From Poseidonibacter ostreae (GTDB lineage: Bacteria; Campylobacterota; Campylobacteria; Campylobacterales; Arcobacteraceae), in the NCBI RefSeq assembly GCF_009208055.1, contig NZ_WFKI01000010.1, forward strand, positions 10,919-74,918: 64,000 bases of DNA, written 5' to 3'. The notes under the pieces were generated by a model. That model did not search any database, was not told the DNA's origin, and worked only from the letters and a program-made list of their open reading frames with translations. The position numbers and the translations under genes were made by a program. Each line of letters opens with the position of its first letter. Within the stretch, counting starts at the first letter, position 1. Shown piece by piece: positions 15,170-24,131 of this stretch.

Positions 15170-18100
15170 ATGAAAAATATAGTAAAAGCGATACTCTCTC
15201 GACCTTTTTTTGTATATTCTTTTTTAGCTTTGTTTTTATTTTTAGGAATTAATGGATATTTTAAACTTGACAAAAAACTCTTTCCAAATTCAAATAGACC
15301 TGAAATTGCAATTGTTATAGTCCAACCTAGTGCATCAGCTAAAGATATGGCTTCAAATATTGCTATTCCTTTAGAGAGTGAATTATATACGATTGATAAA
15401 GTAAGAAGAGTTTATTCTTCAACTATTGATGAGGTGAGTGTAATAAGAGTTGAGTTTGAATATGAAAAAAGTTTAATAGATGCCTCAAGTGATGTTAGAA
15501 ACTCTATTGATAAAATAAAATCTTCTCTTCCAAGTGATATTTTAGAACCACAACTTCATAAAATATCAGAATCAACAGCTCCAATTATTACAATAGCAGC
15601 ATCATCTAAAAATAATCTTCCTTTAGAAGATATACGACAGATTATAGAAAATGATATAGCAAAAGGCTTTTTAAAACTAAAAGGTATTGCAAATGTAGAT
15701 ATTTTTGGTGGTTACAAAAAAGAGTTACAAATAATAGTAAGTAAAGAAAAACTTGATAAATATGGATTAAGTCTTGCTCAAGTTATGGAAGTTGTAAAAC
15801 AAAATAATAAAGATTATGCCTTAGGCTCAATAGATAATCAAAAGAGTAGGTTTTTATTAAAAATAAAAGAACAAAAAGATGCAGTTTATAAAATAAGAGA
15901 GATTCAAATAAATCAAGATTTAAAACTAAAAGATATAGCAAAAATTTATTTTGGATATTATAATAATAGTGCTATATATCATGGGAATAGCCAAAAAGCA
16001 ATAGCCCTTAGTATTCAAAGAAATGATAATTCAGATGTAGTTTCAAGTATAGAAATAGTAGAAAAACACTTAGAAACTGTACGAAAAGATTATCCAAATC
16101 TTAGTTTTAATATCACAGATACTCAAAAAACTACAATAGTTCAAAGTACAGATAATATGTTTATAGCTTTAAGAGATGCGATTATAATGTCTATGATTGT
16201 AGTATTTATATTTCTAGCATCATTTAGACAAATCTTTGTAGTTCTACTTACTATTCCTATGGTTTATGTAAGTACTATAGCTTTAATGTGGTTATTTGGT
16301 TTAGAGTTTAATATCATCACATTAACCGCTATTATTTTAGCACTAGGTCTTTTACTTGATGATACTGTTGTAGTCGTTGAAAATATTGAACGACACTACT
16401 CTTCTATAAAAGAGCCAATGTCAAAAGCTGTGTTAAATGGAACTTCTGAAATTATGTTTGCCGATTTCTCAGGAACACTTACAACAATAGTAGCACTTTT
16501 ACCTATACTTTTTATTGGGGATTATCCACAAACTGTATTTGGTCCTTTAATAGGCACATTACTTTTAGCACTTATTGCTTCATTTTTTGTATCTATTACT
16601 TTTGTGCCCTTAATTTCTACAAAAATCTTAGCAATTGATAATAAATATATCTTACTTTTAGAAAATAAGTTTAACATTTTAAGTGATATTATAAATAATT
16701 TCTTTGTAGAGTTTTTTATAAATACAGTTAAATTAGCACTAGAAAAAAAAGTAGTTGCTAGTATATATTTACTTGCTTTAATGGCACTATTTTTTATAAG
16801 TGCAAAAATAGTTATGCCTATGGCTGGGCAAGAGTTAATGCCTGCAATGGATACAGGTGCTGCTAAGATTAAAATTGTAACTGATTCAAATATGTCAATA
16901 CAAAAAACAGAAGAAATCTTAGATAAAGCAGAATCTATAATCAATAAAAATGAACATATTCAAAGTATCTCATCTTCTATTGGTGGTGAGGCTGGAGTTT
17001 TAAGTATAGGAAGTGGTGGTGGAGTTAATGATATTCTTATTATTGCAAATTATGTAAATAGATTTAATAGAAGTGAAACTATTTGGGAAATTGAAGCTAT
17101 TTTACGGAATGAATTATCTAAAATTTCTGATATAAAAAGACTTGAAGTAAGCGATGCAGGTGCAACAGCAATGGCTAGTATAAAAGCAAATATTGATGTG
17201 ACTTTATATGGAAATGACTTAAATAAATTATATGAAAAAGCTTTAGAATATGAAAAAGCAATGTACAATACTCAAGGTATTGTAAATGTTAGTAAAACAT
17301 GGAATATAGATAATAGTTCATATATTTTAAATATAGATGCAAAAAAAGCCTTTGCTTATGGAATAAAAGAGCAAGAAATAGTAACTCAACTACAACTTGC
17401 TTTAAGAGGTTCAAAAGTTGCTTTTTATCCAATAGTAAATAGTGTTGATCTTCCTCTTAGAGTATGGCTTGAAAAGGAAAGTATTCAAGATGTAAGAGCA
17501 ATACAAACACTTTTAATAGATACTCCTAAGGGCAAAATCCCTCTTAATACAATTGCTTCTATTAGTACAGAATTAGAACCTAATATAATCACAAGAGAGG
17601 GTTTAGATTATACTATTGATATATTAGGTTTTAGAGAAAAAGCTTCGATTTCACATTTAATGGCAAATTTTGAAGAAGCAGCTTCCCATATTGAATTACC
17701 AAATGATATAAAGCTTGTTCAAACAGGAGATATCCAACAGCTTCAAGATTCATCAATACAAATAATAAAAGCTGTTGGGCTTGGATTATTATTGATATTT
17801 TTAATTATGATTCCAATGTTTAATTCTCTTAAAATTCCTATTTTAATTATCTTATCAATACCCCTTACAATAGGTGGTGCTTCATGGATACTTATACTTT
17901 TGGATTATCATAGTTCTATGAGTGCGATGATAGGTTTTATTTTACTTGCAGGTGTTATTGTAAATAATGCTATTTTATTAATACATTTTGCAATAGAAAA
18001 ACAAAATGAAGGATGGGATGCAAAAGAAGCAATCATGGAGAGTATTAAAACCAGAACTAGACCTGTTTTAATGACTGCCATTAGTGTTAGTGTTGGTATG

Positions 18101-18253
18101 ATTCCTGTAGCTCTTGGATGGGCTATAGGAATGGAGAGATTAGCTCCTTTAGGTGCTGTTGTTATTGGTGGATTAATTGTAGGTACCTTTTTAACGCTTG
18201 TATTTATACCACTATTTTTTGTTTGGATTCACAAACAAAAGATAAATTCTTAA
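15170..18253 (+). CDS. RND-family efflux pump, inner-membrane subunit (AcrB-like)
   Basis: 1027 residues, normal for the family. Seen: N-terminal membrane helix; large periplasmic loops after TM1 and TM7; TM4 region GLLLDDTVVVVENIERH with the proton-relay aspartate pair (about residues 398-399); LAGVIVNNAILLIHF in the TM10-11 region; a C-terminal helix with PLFFVWIHKQ. This places it with the hydrophobe/multidrug exporters rather than the heavy-metal CusA branch, where methionine clusters would be expected. It extrudes compounds driven by the proton gradient. It abuts the adaptor gene and is followed after 34 bases by a two-component pair that probably controls the operon. Confidence 0.9.
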   Translation: MKNIVKAILSRPFFVYSFLALFLFLGINGYFKLDKKLFPNSNRPEIAIVIVQPSASAKDMASNIAIPLESELYTIDKVRRVYSSTIDEVSVIRVEFEYEKSLIDASSDVRNSIDKIKSSLPSDILEPQLHKISESTAPIITIAASSKNNLPLEDIRQIIENDIAKGFLKLKGIANVDIFGGYKKELQIIVSKEKLDKYGLSLAQVMEVVKQNNKDYALGSIDNQKSRFLLKIKEQKDAVYKIREIQINQDLKLKDIAKIYFGYYNNSAIYHGNSQKAIALSIQRNDNSDVVSSIEIVEKHLETVRKDYPNLSFNITDTQKTTIVQSTDNMFIALRDAIIMSMIVVFIFLASFRQIFVVLLTIPMVYVSTIALMWLFGLEFNIITLTAIILALGLLLDDTVVVVENIERHYSSIKEPMSKAVLNGTSEIMFADFSGTLTTIVALLPILFIGDYPQTVFGPLIGTLLLALIASFFVSITFVPLISTKILAIDNKYILLLENKFNILSDIINNFFVEFFINTVKLALEKKVVASIYLLALMALFFISAKIVMPMAGQELMPAMDTGAAKIKIVTDSNMSIQKTEEILDKAESIINKNEHIQSISSSIGGEAGVLSIGSGGGVNDILIIANYVNRFNRSETIWEIEAILRNELSKISDIKRLEVSDAGATAMASIKANIDVTLYGNDLNKLYEKALEYEKAMYNTQGIVNVSKTWNIDNSSYILNIDAKKAFAYGIKEQEIVTQLQLALRGSKVAFYPIVNSVDLPLRVWLEKESIQDVRAIQTLLIDTPKGKIPLNTIASISTELEPNIITREGLDYTIDILGFREKASISHLMANFEEAASHIELPNDIKLVQTGDIQQLQDSSIQIIKAVGLGLLLIFLIMIPMFNSLKIPILIILSIPLTIGGASWILILLDYHSSMSAMIGFILLAGVIVNNAILLIHFAIEKQNEGWDAKEAIMESIKTRTRPVLMTAISVSVGMIPVALGWAIGMERLAPLGAVVIGGLIVGTFLTLVFIPLFFVWIHKQKINS

Positions 18254-18287
18254 GTACTATAGATATAATAAAAAGAAAGGCTTTTAA

Positions 18288-18941
18288 GTGTATAAAATTT
18301 TATTAGTTGAAGATGATTTGATTTTAGGAGATACTATTTTTGATATATTAGAAAGTGCTGGTTTTGAAGCTACTTGGGTTAAAGATGGACAAAAAGCTTT
18401 AGATCAAACTTTTATAACAAACTACGATTTGTTTTTATTTGATGTAAATGTTCCTTTTATAAACGGCTTTGAACTTTTAAAAGACTTAAGAGCAAGTGGG
18501 GATATTACTCCTGCTATTTTTATAACAGCAAGAGTTGATATAGATTCTTTTTCACGTGGATTTGAAATAGGTGCAGATGATTATATAAAAAAACCTTTTG
18601 AAATTGAGGAACTTATTATTAGAATAAGTGCTCAAATAAAAAAATCTTTTAAAACATATAATAAAAATATAGTTTATAAAGATTTGTCTTTTTCTATAGA
18701 TAAAAAAGAAATTTTTAAAGACAATCAAAAGATTCATATAACACCTACTGAGTTTAAACTCTTTGAGCTTTTTATAAAAAATATTGGAAAAATGATTTCA
18801 AAAGAAGAAATTTTATATCATGTTCATAGTGGAGATGAGGGAAGTGAAGCAGCACTTAGAGTACAAATATCAAAACTAAAAAAAATTGGCTTAGAGATTA
18901 CAAATTTAAGAGGGGTAGGGTATAGATGTGAACAAGTATAA
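18288..18941 (+). CDS. OmpR-family response regulator of the RND efflux operon
   Basis: 217 residues starting at GTG, preceded by AAAGGC. Seen: receiver domain with acidic pair in VEDDL (residues 8-9), phospho-acceptor Asp52 in LFDVNVP, T in FITAR and Lys in IKKPFE; winged-helix effector domain with ITPTEFKLFELFI and GVGYRCEQV. Its last 14 bases overlap the kinase gene. It is encoded immediately downstream of the pump and is inferred to regulate it. The recognition helix does not allow the site to be predicted. Confidence 0.88.
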   Translation: MYKILLVEDDLILGDTIFDILESAGFEATWVKDGQKALDQTFITNYDLFLFDVNVPFINGFELLKDLRASGDITPAIFITARVDIDSFSRGFEIGADDYIKKPFEIEELIIRISAQIKKSFKTYNKNIVYKDLSFSIDKKEIFKDNQKIHITPTEFKLFELFIKNIGKMISKEEILYHVHSGDEGSEAALRVQISKLKKIGLEITNLRGVGYRCEQV

Positions 18942-19983
18942 GAAGAAAGCACTTTTAAAATTTACACTTATATATTTTTTATCAACTTCTATATTTATAA
19001 TAGTATTAGGTTATCTATATTTTTCACAACAAAAAAACTTGATACTACAAAAATATGCTCTAAGAATGCATCATTATGTTATAACACTAAAGCAAACAAA
19101 CTTCAAATATAAACAAGATAATTATAGTTATAAACTTATAGATGATATGAAAGTAAAATATCAATTACCAATAAAAGAAAATGATTTATATGTAAAAGTA
19201 TTCCCACAATTAAAGAGTGAAAAAAATATTCAAGCAAGTATATCTTCTTGGCTTATTGATGATGATATCAGTAGTATTAAAAACCTTGTAATAAAATGGC
19301 AAATCACTTTAAATTTACTTTTTTTAATCATTAGTTTTATCCTTGCTAAAATTTCTTTAAAACCTATGGAAGATACTATTTCTCATCTTGATAGATTTAT
19401 AAAAGATTTAATACATGATTTAAATACACCTGCAACTTCAATTTTATTAAATGCTAAAATGCTTGATAATGAGATTAAAGAAGAAAAAGTTTTAAAGAAA
19501 ATAAATAGAATAAAACATAGTGCACAAAATATTGCATCTTTATATGAAAACTTAGATGTATTTTTAAGTAATAATACAAAAAAAACTAAAGTAAATCTTT
19601 ACTCAATTTTAAATCAAAAAGAAGATGAATATAAAATTATCTATCCAAATATAGAAATGAATATAGAGAATAAAGAGATGCTTGTAAATACTAATGAAAA
19701 AGCTATAAGAAGAATTATAGATAATATTCTATCAAATTCCTGCAAATATTCAAGCGAGAAACCCAAAATAGATATAAGATTTAAACAAAATAAACTAATA
19801 ATCAAAGATAATGGAAAAGGTATAAAGTTTCCAAAAAAAGTTTTTGAAAGAAGTTATACAGAAAATGAACATGGACATGGAATAGGTATGCATATAGTAT
19901 ATAAATTAGCTATGGAATTAGATTTAGATATAAAGATTACTTCAAAAGAAAAAGAAGGAACTATCATCGAACTAGTATTTTAA
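18928..19983 (+). CDS. Sensor histidine kinase of the RND efflux operon
   Basis: 351 residues starting at GTG. Seen: membrane segments at about 10-31 and 126-142; a short periplasmic domain (about 32-124) with many basic and polar residues, of no recognised type; no clear HAMP; phospho-acceptor His163 in LIHDLNTPATS; ATPase domain with N-box DNILSNSCKYSS, KDNGKGI and HGHGIGMHIV. It overlaps the regulator by 14 bases and its own 3' end overlaps the convergent AbrB-family gene by 4 bases. It is the probable sensor for pump induction; the signal is unknown. Confidence 0.85.
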   Translation: MNKYKKKALLKFTLIYFLSTSIFIIVLGYLYFSQQKNLILQKYALRMHHYVITLKQTNFKYKQDNYSYKLIDDMKVKYQLPIKENDLYVKVFPQLKSEKNIQASISSWLIDDDISSIKNLVIKWQITLNLLFLIISFILAKISLKPMEDTISHLDRFIKDLIHDLNTPATSILLNAKMLDNEIKEEKVLKKINRIKHSAQNIASLYENLDVFLSNNTKKTKVNLYSILNQKEDEYKIIYPNIEMNIENKEMLVNTNEKAIRRIIDNILSNSCKYSSEKPKIDIRFKQNKLIIKDNGKGIKFPKKVFERSYTENEHGHGIGMHIVYKLAMELDLDIKITSKEKEGTIIELVF

Positions 19984-21029
19984 ATCCTTCTTGCAATTAT
20001 TGGTGCTATATTCATAACTATAAAAAGCCTCATAATATGATGAATAGTAATATATGGAATATTTGCAGCTACTAAAATTGCAATTAGATTTATTTCAGCT
20101 TGTCCTCCTGGAGAGAAAGCTAAAAGTATTGAAATAATGGAAAAGTCAAATAAATAGTGTGCAAGGCTTATAAAAAGTATTGAAATTAAAGCTAGAATTA
20201 TAAAATGTCCAAAGGTAGCTATTAAAGTCTGAAGTATTGTTTTATAATCAACTCCTTTAAAAGTAAAACCAATAATAGTACCAAAGATAACTTGCACAAA
20301 CTTAATAAGCTCATCAGGTATTTTTGTATGTATTAATCCATTTGAATGAATCAAAATACTAAGAATCATAGGACCTATTAAATATGCTGCTGAGATATTT
20401 AACTTCTTTGCTATAAATGCTCCTATTGCCCCAACACAAGAAAGATAGAAAAGTTCTTTTAGATTTGTATCTACTAATGGTACTGTGATTATTTGGTTAC
20501 CACTAATATCAATATGAAAGATATATTGAATAACAAAAGGAAGTGTTATAACTATAAAAAATAGTCTTGAAGATTGAACTAGAGTGATTTTAGAAATATT
20601 AGCTTTTATCTGCTCTCCTATAATCACCATTTCTATAACACCTCCTGGCATTGAACTTAAAAAGGCAGTTCTTTTATCAAAGTCTAAAAATCTATGATAG
20701 TAGTACATCCCACAAATAATAGTAATAATTGTATATGGAATAATAAGAAGAATAGAGAAAAAATAGATACTAAGATAATCTAAAACCTCTGGAGTAAAAG
20801 CACTACCAATTACAAGGCCTATAATAATTCGTGCAGGAGTTGAAAAAATATGGCTAGGTTTTTTTATATAATTATTTTCAAACTGTATTAAAATGGATAT
20901 TATAAATATAGAACCTAAAAGCCAAGGAAGTGGAAGATTTAAATAGATAAATATTATTGAGCCTATAATTCCTATTGTAAGGGTAAGTATCATTTTAAAA
21001 TAGGATAAAAGTGTTTCCATAAAGCTCAT
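19980..21029 (-). CDS. AbrB-family (AmoA-like) membrane protein
   Basis: 349 residues with about nine or ten hydrophobic helices arranged as two similar halves, each containing a re-entrant-like segment (LPLPWLLGSIF near residue 32; ISAAYLIGPMILSIL near 205) as in the AbrB duplication family. Members are inner-membrane proteins related to a regulator once called ammonia monooxygenase; their transport substrate is not established. Also seen: the conserved SMPGGVIEM and FSPGGQAE motifs. It is convergent with the efflux kinase, sharing 4 bases at the ends. Function remains open. Confidence 0.75.
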   Translation of the reverse strand: MSFMETLLSYFKMILTLTIGIIGSIIFIYLNLPLPWLLGSIFIISILIQFENNYIKKPSHIFSTPARIIIGLVIGSAFTPEVLDYLSIYFFSILLIIPYTIITIICGMYYYHRFLDFDKRTAFLSSMPGGVIEMVIIGEQIKANISKITLVQSSRLFFIVITLPFVIQYIFHIDISGNQIITVPLVDTNLKELFYLSCVGAIGAFIAKKLNISAAYLIGPMILSILIHSNGLIHTKIPDELIKFVQVIFGTIIGFTFKGVDYKTILQTLIATFGHFIILALISILFISLAHYLFDFSIISILLAFSPGGQAEINLIAILVAANIPYITIHHIMRLFIVMNIAPIIARRI

Positions 21030-21113
21030 TTATAATTAGATATTTAATTATAAGATATATTTGTTAAATTTATATTTGTTTACATTAAAAGTATCAAATC
21101 TCCCAAGCGGAAC

Positions 21114-21428
21114 TTGAAAGTATTAGTTTTATTTAGTGATTTTACTTATAAGCCTATGGATAATGGAGGGCATGGACAAATTGGAATAAATATTTCAAAT
21201 GAATCAAATATTATGATTCCATCTATTAAAGGTGAAACAAAAGCTATGCCTGCAAATATGTTTATAAATAAAGAACATAAGGGATTAAAAAGAGGACAAG
21301 CTGGTGCATATTTACCACCATCTTCAGGTGGAAAAGGAAATTCATATTATGCTACAGTTAAAGCTTTAGACTCTAATGATGAGGTTTTAAAATCTATGGA
21401 TATTCAAATGGGTAAATTTTATTTCTAA
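21114..21428 (+). CDS. Small conserved-looking soluble protein, unknown
   Basis: 104 residues with no signal or membrane segment. Seen: alternating beta-like blocks (KVLVLFSDFTYKP, INISNESNIMIPSI, SYYATVKALDSN, IQMGKFYF), a glycine-rich GGHGQIG and a PPSSGGKGNSYY stretch, suggesting a compact beta fold that may bind a ligand in the Gly-rich loops. The start is uncertain: TTG at 21114 is the only near-cognate start close to the conserved block, and an ATT at 21084 lies in frame upstream. Not recognised as a named family. It is followed at once by a strong hairpin that overlaps the stop codon. Confidence 0.55.
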   Translation: MKVLVLFSDFTYKPMDNGGHGQIGINISNESNIMIPSIKGETKAMPANMFINKEHKGLKRGQAGAYLPPSSGGKGNSYYATVKALDSNDEVLKSMDIQMGKFYF

Positions 21429-21450
21429 AAGTGTATTTATACACTTTTAG
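21425..21450. terminator. Bidirectional terminator between the 104-residue gene and the chemoreceptor gene
   Basis: Perfect 11-bp stem CTAAAAGTGTA / TACACTTTTAG with a TTTA loop. It overlaps the stop codon of the plus-strand gene and sits 25 bases from the end of the minus-strand chemoreceptor gene. T-rich sequence follows on both strands. Confidence 0.7.
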
Positions 21451-21474
21451 ATTAATTTATATAAACTCTTCTTT

Positions 21475-23832
21475 TTATTTTTTACCATCAAAACTATTTT
21501 CATTAACACTATTTACTGTATCAATTGCAATTTTATTTGTTTCAAGTGCAATAGCATTTGTTCTATCTGCAACAGATGCGTTTTCTTGTGTGAATTTATC
21601 TAATTGATTAATTGCATCACTAATTTGTGTCATTCCTGTATTTTGTTCTTGAGCAGCATTTGAAACATCATCAATTAAGTGACTAGTTTGTTCAATATTT
21701 ACTTCTAATTCAGAGAATCCTTCTATCATAGAAGAACTAATTTTTTTACCTTCATTTGCTTTTACAGTTGCTGATTCAACTAAATCTTTAATTTCTTTAG
21801 CAGCTTCTGCAGATCTGCTTGCAAGGTTTCTAACTTCAGCAGCAACAACTGCAAATCCTTTTCCAGCTTCACCTGCAGTTGCAGCTTCAACAGCAGCATT
21901 TAAAGAAAGAATATTTGTTTGGAATGCTATTTGGTCAATAACTGAAATTGCATCATTAATAGCTATTACCGTGTTATTTATATCTTCCATTGAGTCTGCA
22001 GTTTTTGTAGCTAACTCTTTACCAATATTTGCTGAATTTTGAGTTTTATCTGAAATTGAAAGCATCTCTTGCGCTTTTTCACTTGTTTGTCTAATATTTC
22101 CTGTAATTTCTTCTATTGATGCAGCTGTTTCTTCAAGTGATGCAGCTTGAGAACTTGCATTTTGATTTAAGATAGTAACATTTGAAGTTAATTCTTCTGA
22201 TTTATTTTGTAAACTATTTCCATCATTTAAATTATCTTGTAACATTTTTGTAATCATATTATTTAAATTTATAATATCACTACCAATTTTACCACTACTT
22301 GTACTATCAACTTTTTCAGTAAAGTTTTTTTGTGCATATTGTTCTAATACAGTGCTTAAAGCATTAATATTTGTTCCAACTAATGTTTGAATGTTATCAA
22401 GCATATTATTTAATAGAGTTTTTAATTCTTCTAAAGATTCATTATTTGTTGATGAAGAGATTCTTTTGTCTAAGTAACCTTGCCCAACATGATTTACAAT
22501 CTCTTTTACATCTTTAATTAAAATATCATCTTGGTCAAAAATAGTTTTTGTTTTACTAATATTTTCATTTATTACTTTACACATACGACCTATTTCATCA
22601 TCTGAATCAATAGCTAAAGTTTTAATATCACTTTGTTCTCTATTTAAATATTTGAAAAACTCCAGTAATCCATCTTGAAATCTTGTAAGAGGATTAAACA
22701 TGATTTTTTTCATTATAAAGATAATTAAAAATGAGACAATAGCTATCACTACTATAATCTGTAAAATAGAACTTATCATAGTACTTGAAATATTATCATT
22801 TGTTTTTTTATTCATTTGAGCAACTTTTTCTTCTATCTCAGTTACGTATGCTCCTGTACCTATAATAAAATCCCAAGGTTCAAATTTTCTAACATAAGAG
22901 AACTTTTCAAACTCTCCTTTTTTTCCAGGTATTCCCCAGTAATATTTTACAAGTGAACCCTCTTTTTTCTCATTTGCACCCTTTACAATTGCTCTATATA
23001 AATATTTGCCTTTTTTATCTTTTAAATCATAAAGGTTTTTTCCTGCAAGCTCAGCTTTTACTCCATGCATTAAAACGACATGATTAGAGTCATTAATCCA
23101 ATAATAACCATTTTTACCATATTTCATATTGCTTATTGCATATAATGCTTCTTTTTTCATTTTTTCTGCTACATCGTCAATATATGCACCTGTTCCTAAA
23201 ATCCAATTATATGGTTTGAAAACTTTTACAATAGAAGCTTTAAATACAGTTTTTTGACTACTTGGATTAAGAAAAGAGTATTCAATAAACCCTTTATCTG
23301 TTCCGTTCTTTTTCAGTTCATCAACACCAAGTTCTACAAATGGAACTTTGGGAGTATTTTTAAAGTATTTACCTGTTAAATTCTCTTTAATAGGATGCAT
23401 TACCATTTTATAATCAAAATCATTTATCCAAAAATAACCAGACTTCCCATATCTTGTAGATTGGATTATTGATTTAATTCTCTGTTTTAACTCTTCTGGC
23501 TCTAAGATATCTTTGTTTTTTTCATATTCACTATTTATAATTGAAAATAAAAAGTCTGATTGTTCTTCAATATATATTTTTACTTCACCTTTGATTTTAT
23601 CTTTTGCAGTTCTTGCATAATATGATTCTACAGTTTTATATGCAAGTGATACATAGTTTTTTAATTCTGCTTCTTTTGCTTTGTATGCAGCTTCACTTGA
23701 ATTTTCAATTATTACTTTAGAAGTATTTTTTAAACTTATAATTGATTGCACTTGCATTATAATTGTTACTAAAATCATAGAACCTATAATTGTTGATAAT
23801 AACTTGACTTTTATTGAACTATTTTTTAACAT
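21475..23832 (-). CDS. Methyl-accepting chemotaxis protein with two tandem Cache-type sensor domains
   Basis: 785 residues from the ATG at 23832, chosen because GAGGAG lies 7 bases upstream; an ATG six codons earlier has no such site. Seen: TM1 near residues 8-28; a periplasmic region with two related sCache_2-like modules, marked by YGKSGYFWINDFDYKMVMHP and YGKNGYYWINDSNHVVLMHG and each ending in a W(I/F)IGTGAY(I/V)-like block; TM2 near 350-372; HAMP; and the highly conserved signalling tip IDQIAFQTNILSLNAAVEAA within a long coiled coil. Known: this type of sensor binds small organic acids. It relays to CheA/CheW. The C-terminus lacks an NWETF-like CheR-tether pentapeptide. No chemotaxis genes adjoin it. 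Confidence 0.92.
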   Translation of the reverse strand: MLKNSSIKVKLLSTIIGSMILVTIIMQVQSIISLKNTSKVIIENSSEAAYKAKEAELKNYVSLAYKTVESYYARTAKDKIKGEVKIYIEEQSDFLFSIINSEYEKNKDILEPEELKQRIKSIIQSTRYGKSGYFWINDFDYKMVMHPIKENLTGKYFKNTPKVPFVELGVDELKKNGTDKGFIEYSFLNPSSQKTVFKASIVKVFKPYNWILGTGAYIDDVAEKMKKEALYAISNMKYGKNGYYWINDSNHVVLMHGVKAELAGKNLYDLKDKKGKYLYRAIVKGANEKKEGSLVKYYWGIPGKKGEFEKFSYVRKFEPWDFIIGTGAYVTEIEEKVAQMNKKTNDNISSTMISSILQIIVVIAIVSFLIIFIMKKIMFNPLTRFQDGLLEFFKYLNREQSDIKTLAIDSDDEIGRMCKVINENISKTKTIFDQDDILIKDVKEIVNHVGQGYLDKRISSSTNNESLEELKTLLNNMLDNIQTLVGTNINALSTVLEQYAQKNFTEKVDSTSSGKIGSDIINLNNMITKMLQDNLNDGNSLQNKSEELTSNVTILNQNASSQAASLEETAASIEEITGNIRQTSEKAQEMLSISDKTQNSANIGKELATKTADSMEDINNTVIAINDAISVIDQIAFQTNILSLNAAVEAATAGEAGKGFAVVAAEVRNLASRSAEAAKEIKDLVESATVKANEGKKISSSMIEGFSELEVNIEQTSHLIDDVSNAAQEQNTGMTQISDAINQLDKFTQENASVADRTNAIALETNKIAIDTVNSVNENSFDGKK

Positions 23833-23870
23833 AATGAACTCCTCATCCAAATAAAGGTTTTTATTAGCCT

Positions 23871-23876
23871 ATTATA
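23871..23876 (-). promoter_or_regulatory. Extended -10 promoter of the chemoreceptor gene
   Basis: On the minus strand TGCTATAAT, an extended -10 (TGnTATAAT), lies about 40 bases before the chemoreceptor start. No convincing -35 is present. It does not resemble the sigma28 -10 (CGATAT-like) used by many flagellar genes in this phylum. Confidence 0.5.
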
Positions 23877-24093
23877 GCACAAGTTACACTAATATATTTA
23901 AAAAAAAAATAAAAATAACTAAAAGTTGATTATGAAATAATGTTATAAATCTTTGAATAGCACTAGTGTAGGAAGAAAAAAAGTTTTATTTGAAATAAAT
24001 AATTTTTATAAAAAAACTTATTTTAATGAAGGAAGCAAAAATTTGAAATAAGTTAGTTAAATGTTAGTATTTTGTATTATTTTTTGTATTTTT

Positions 24094-24125
24094 GTGCTCT
24101 AAAAATATAGAAATTTTTAGAGCAC
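24094..24125. terminator. Hairpin after porB
   Basis: Perfect 13-bp stem GTGCTCTAAAAAT / ATTTTTAGAGCAC with a 6-base loop, 7 bases past the porB stop. On the minus strand it is not followed by a T tract, so it may act as an mRNA 3'-end stabiliser or a weak terminator rather than a classical intrinsic one. Confidence 0.45.
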
Positions 24126-24131
24126 AGAAGA

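Noticed and set aside
16522..16944. 140-residue minus-strand ORF inside the RND pump gene
   Set aside because: Antisense shadow of a complete, well-conserved pump gene; no recognisable motif of its own.
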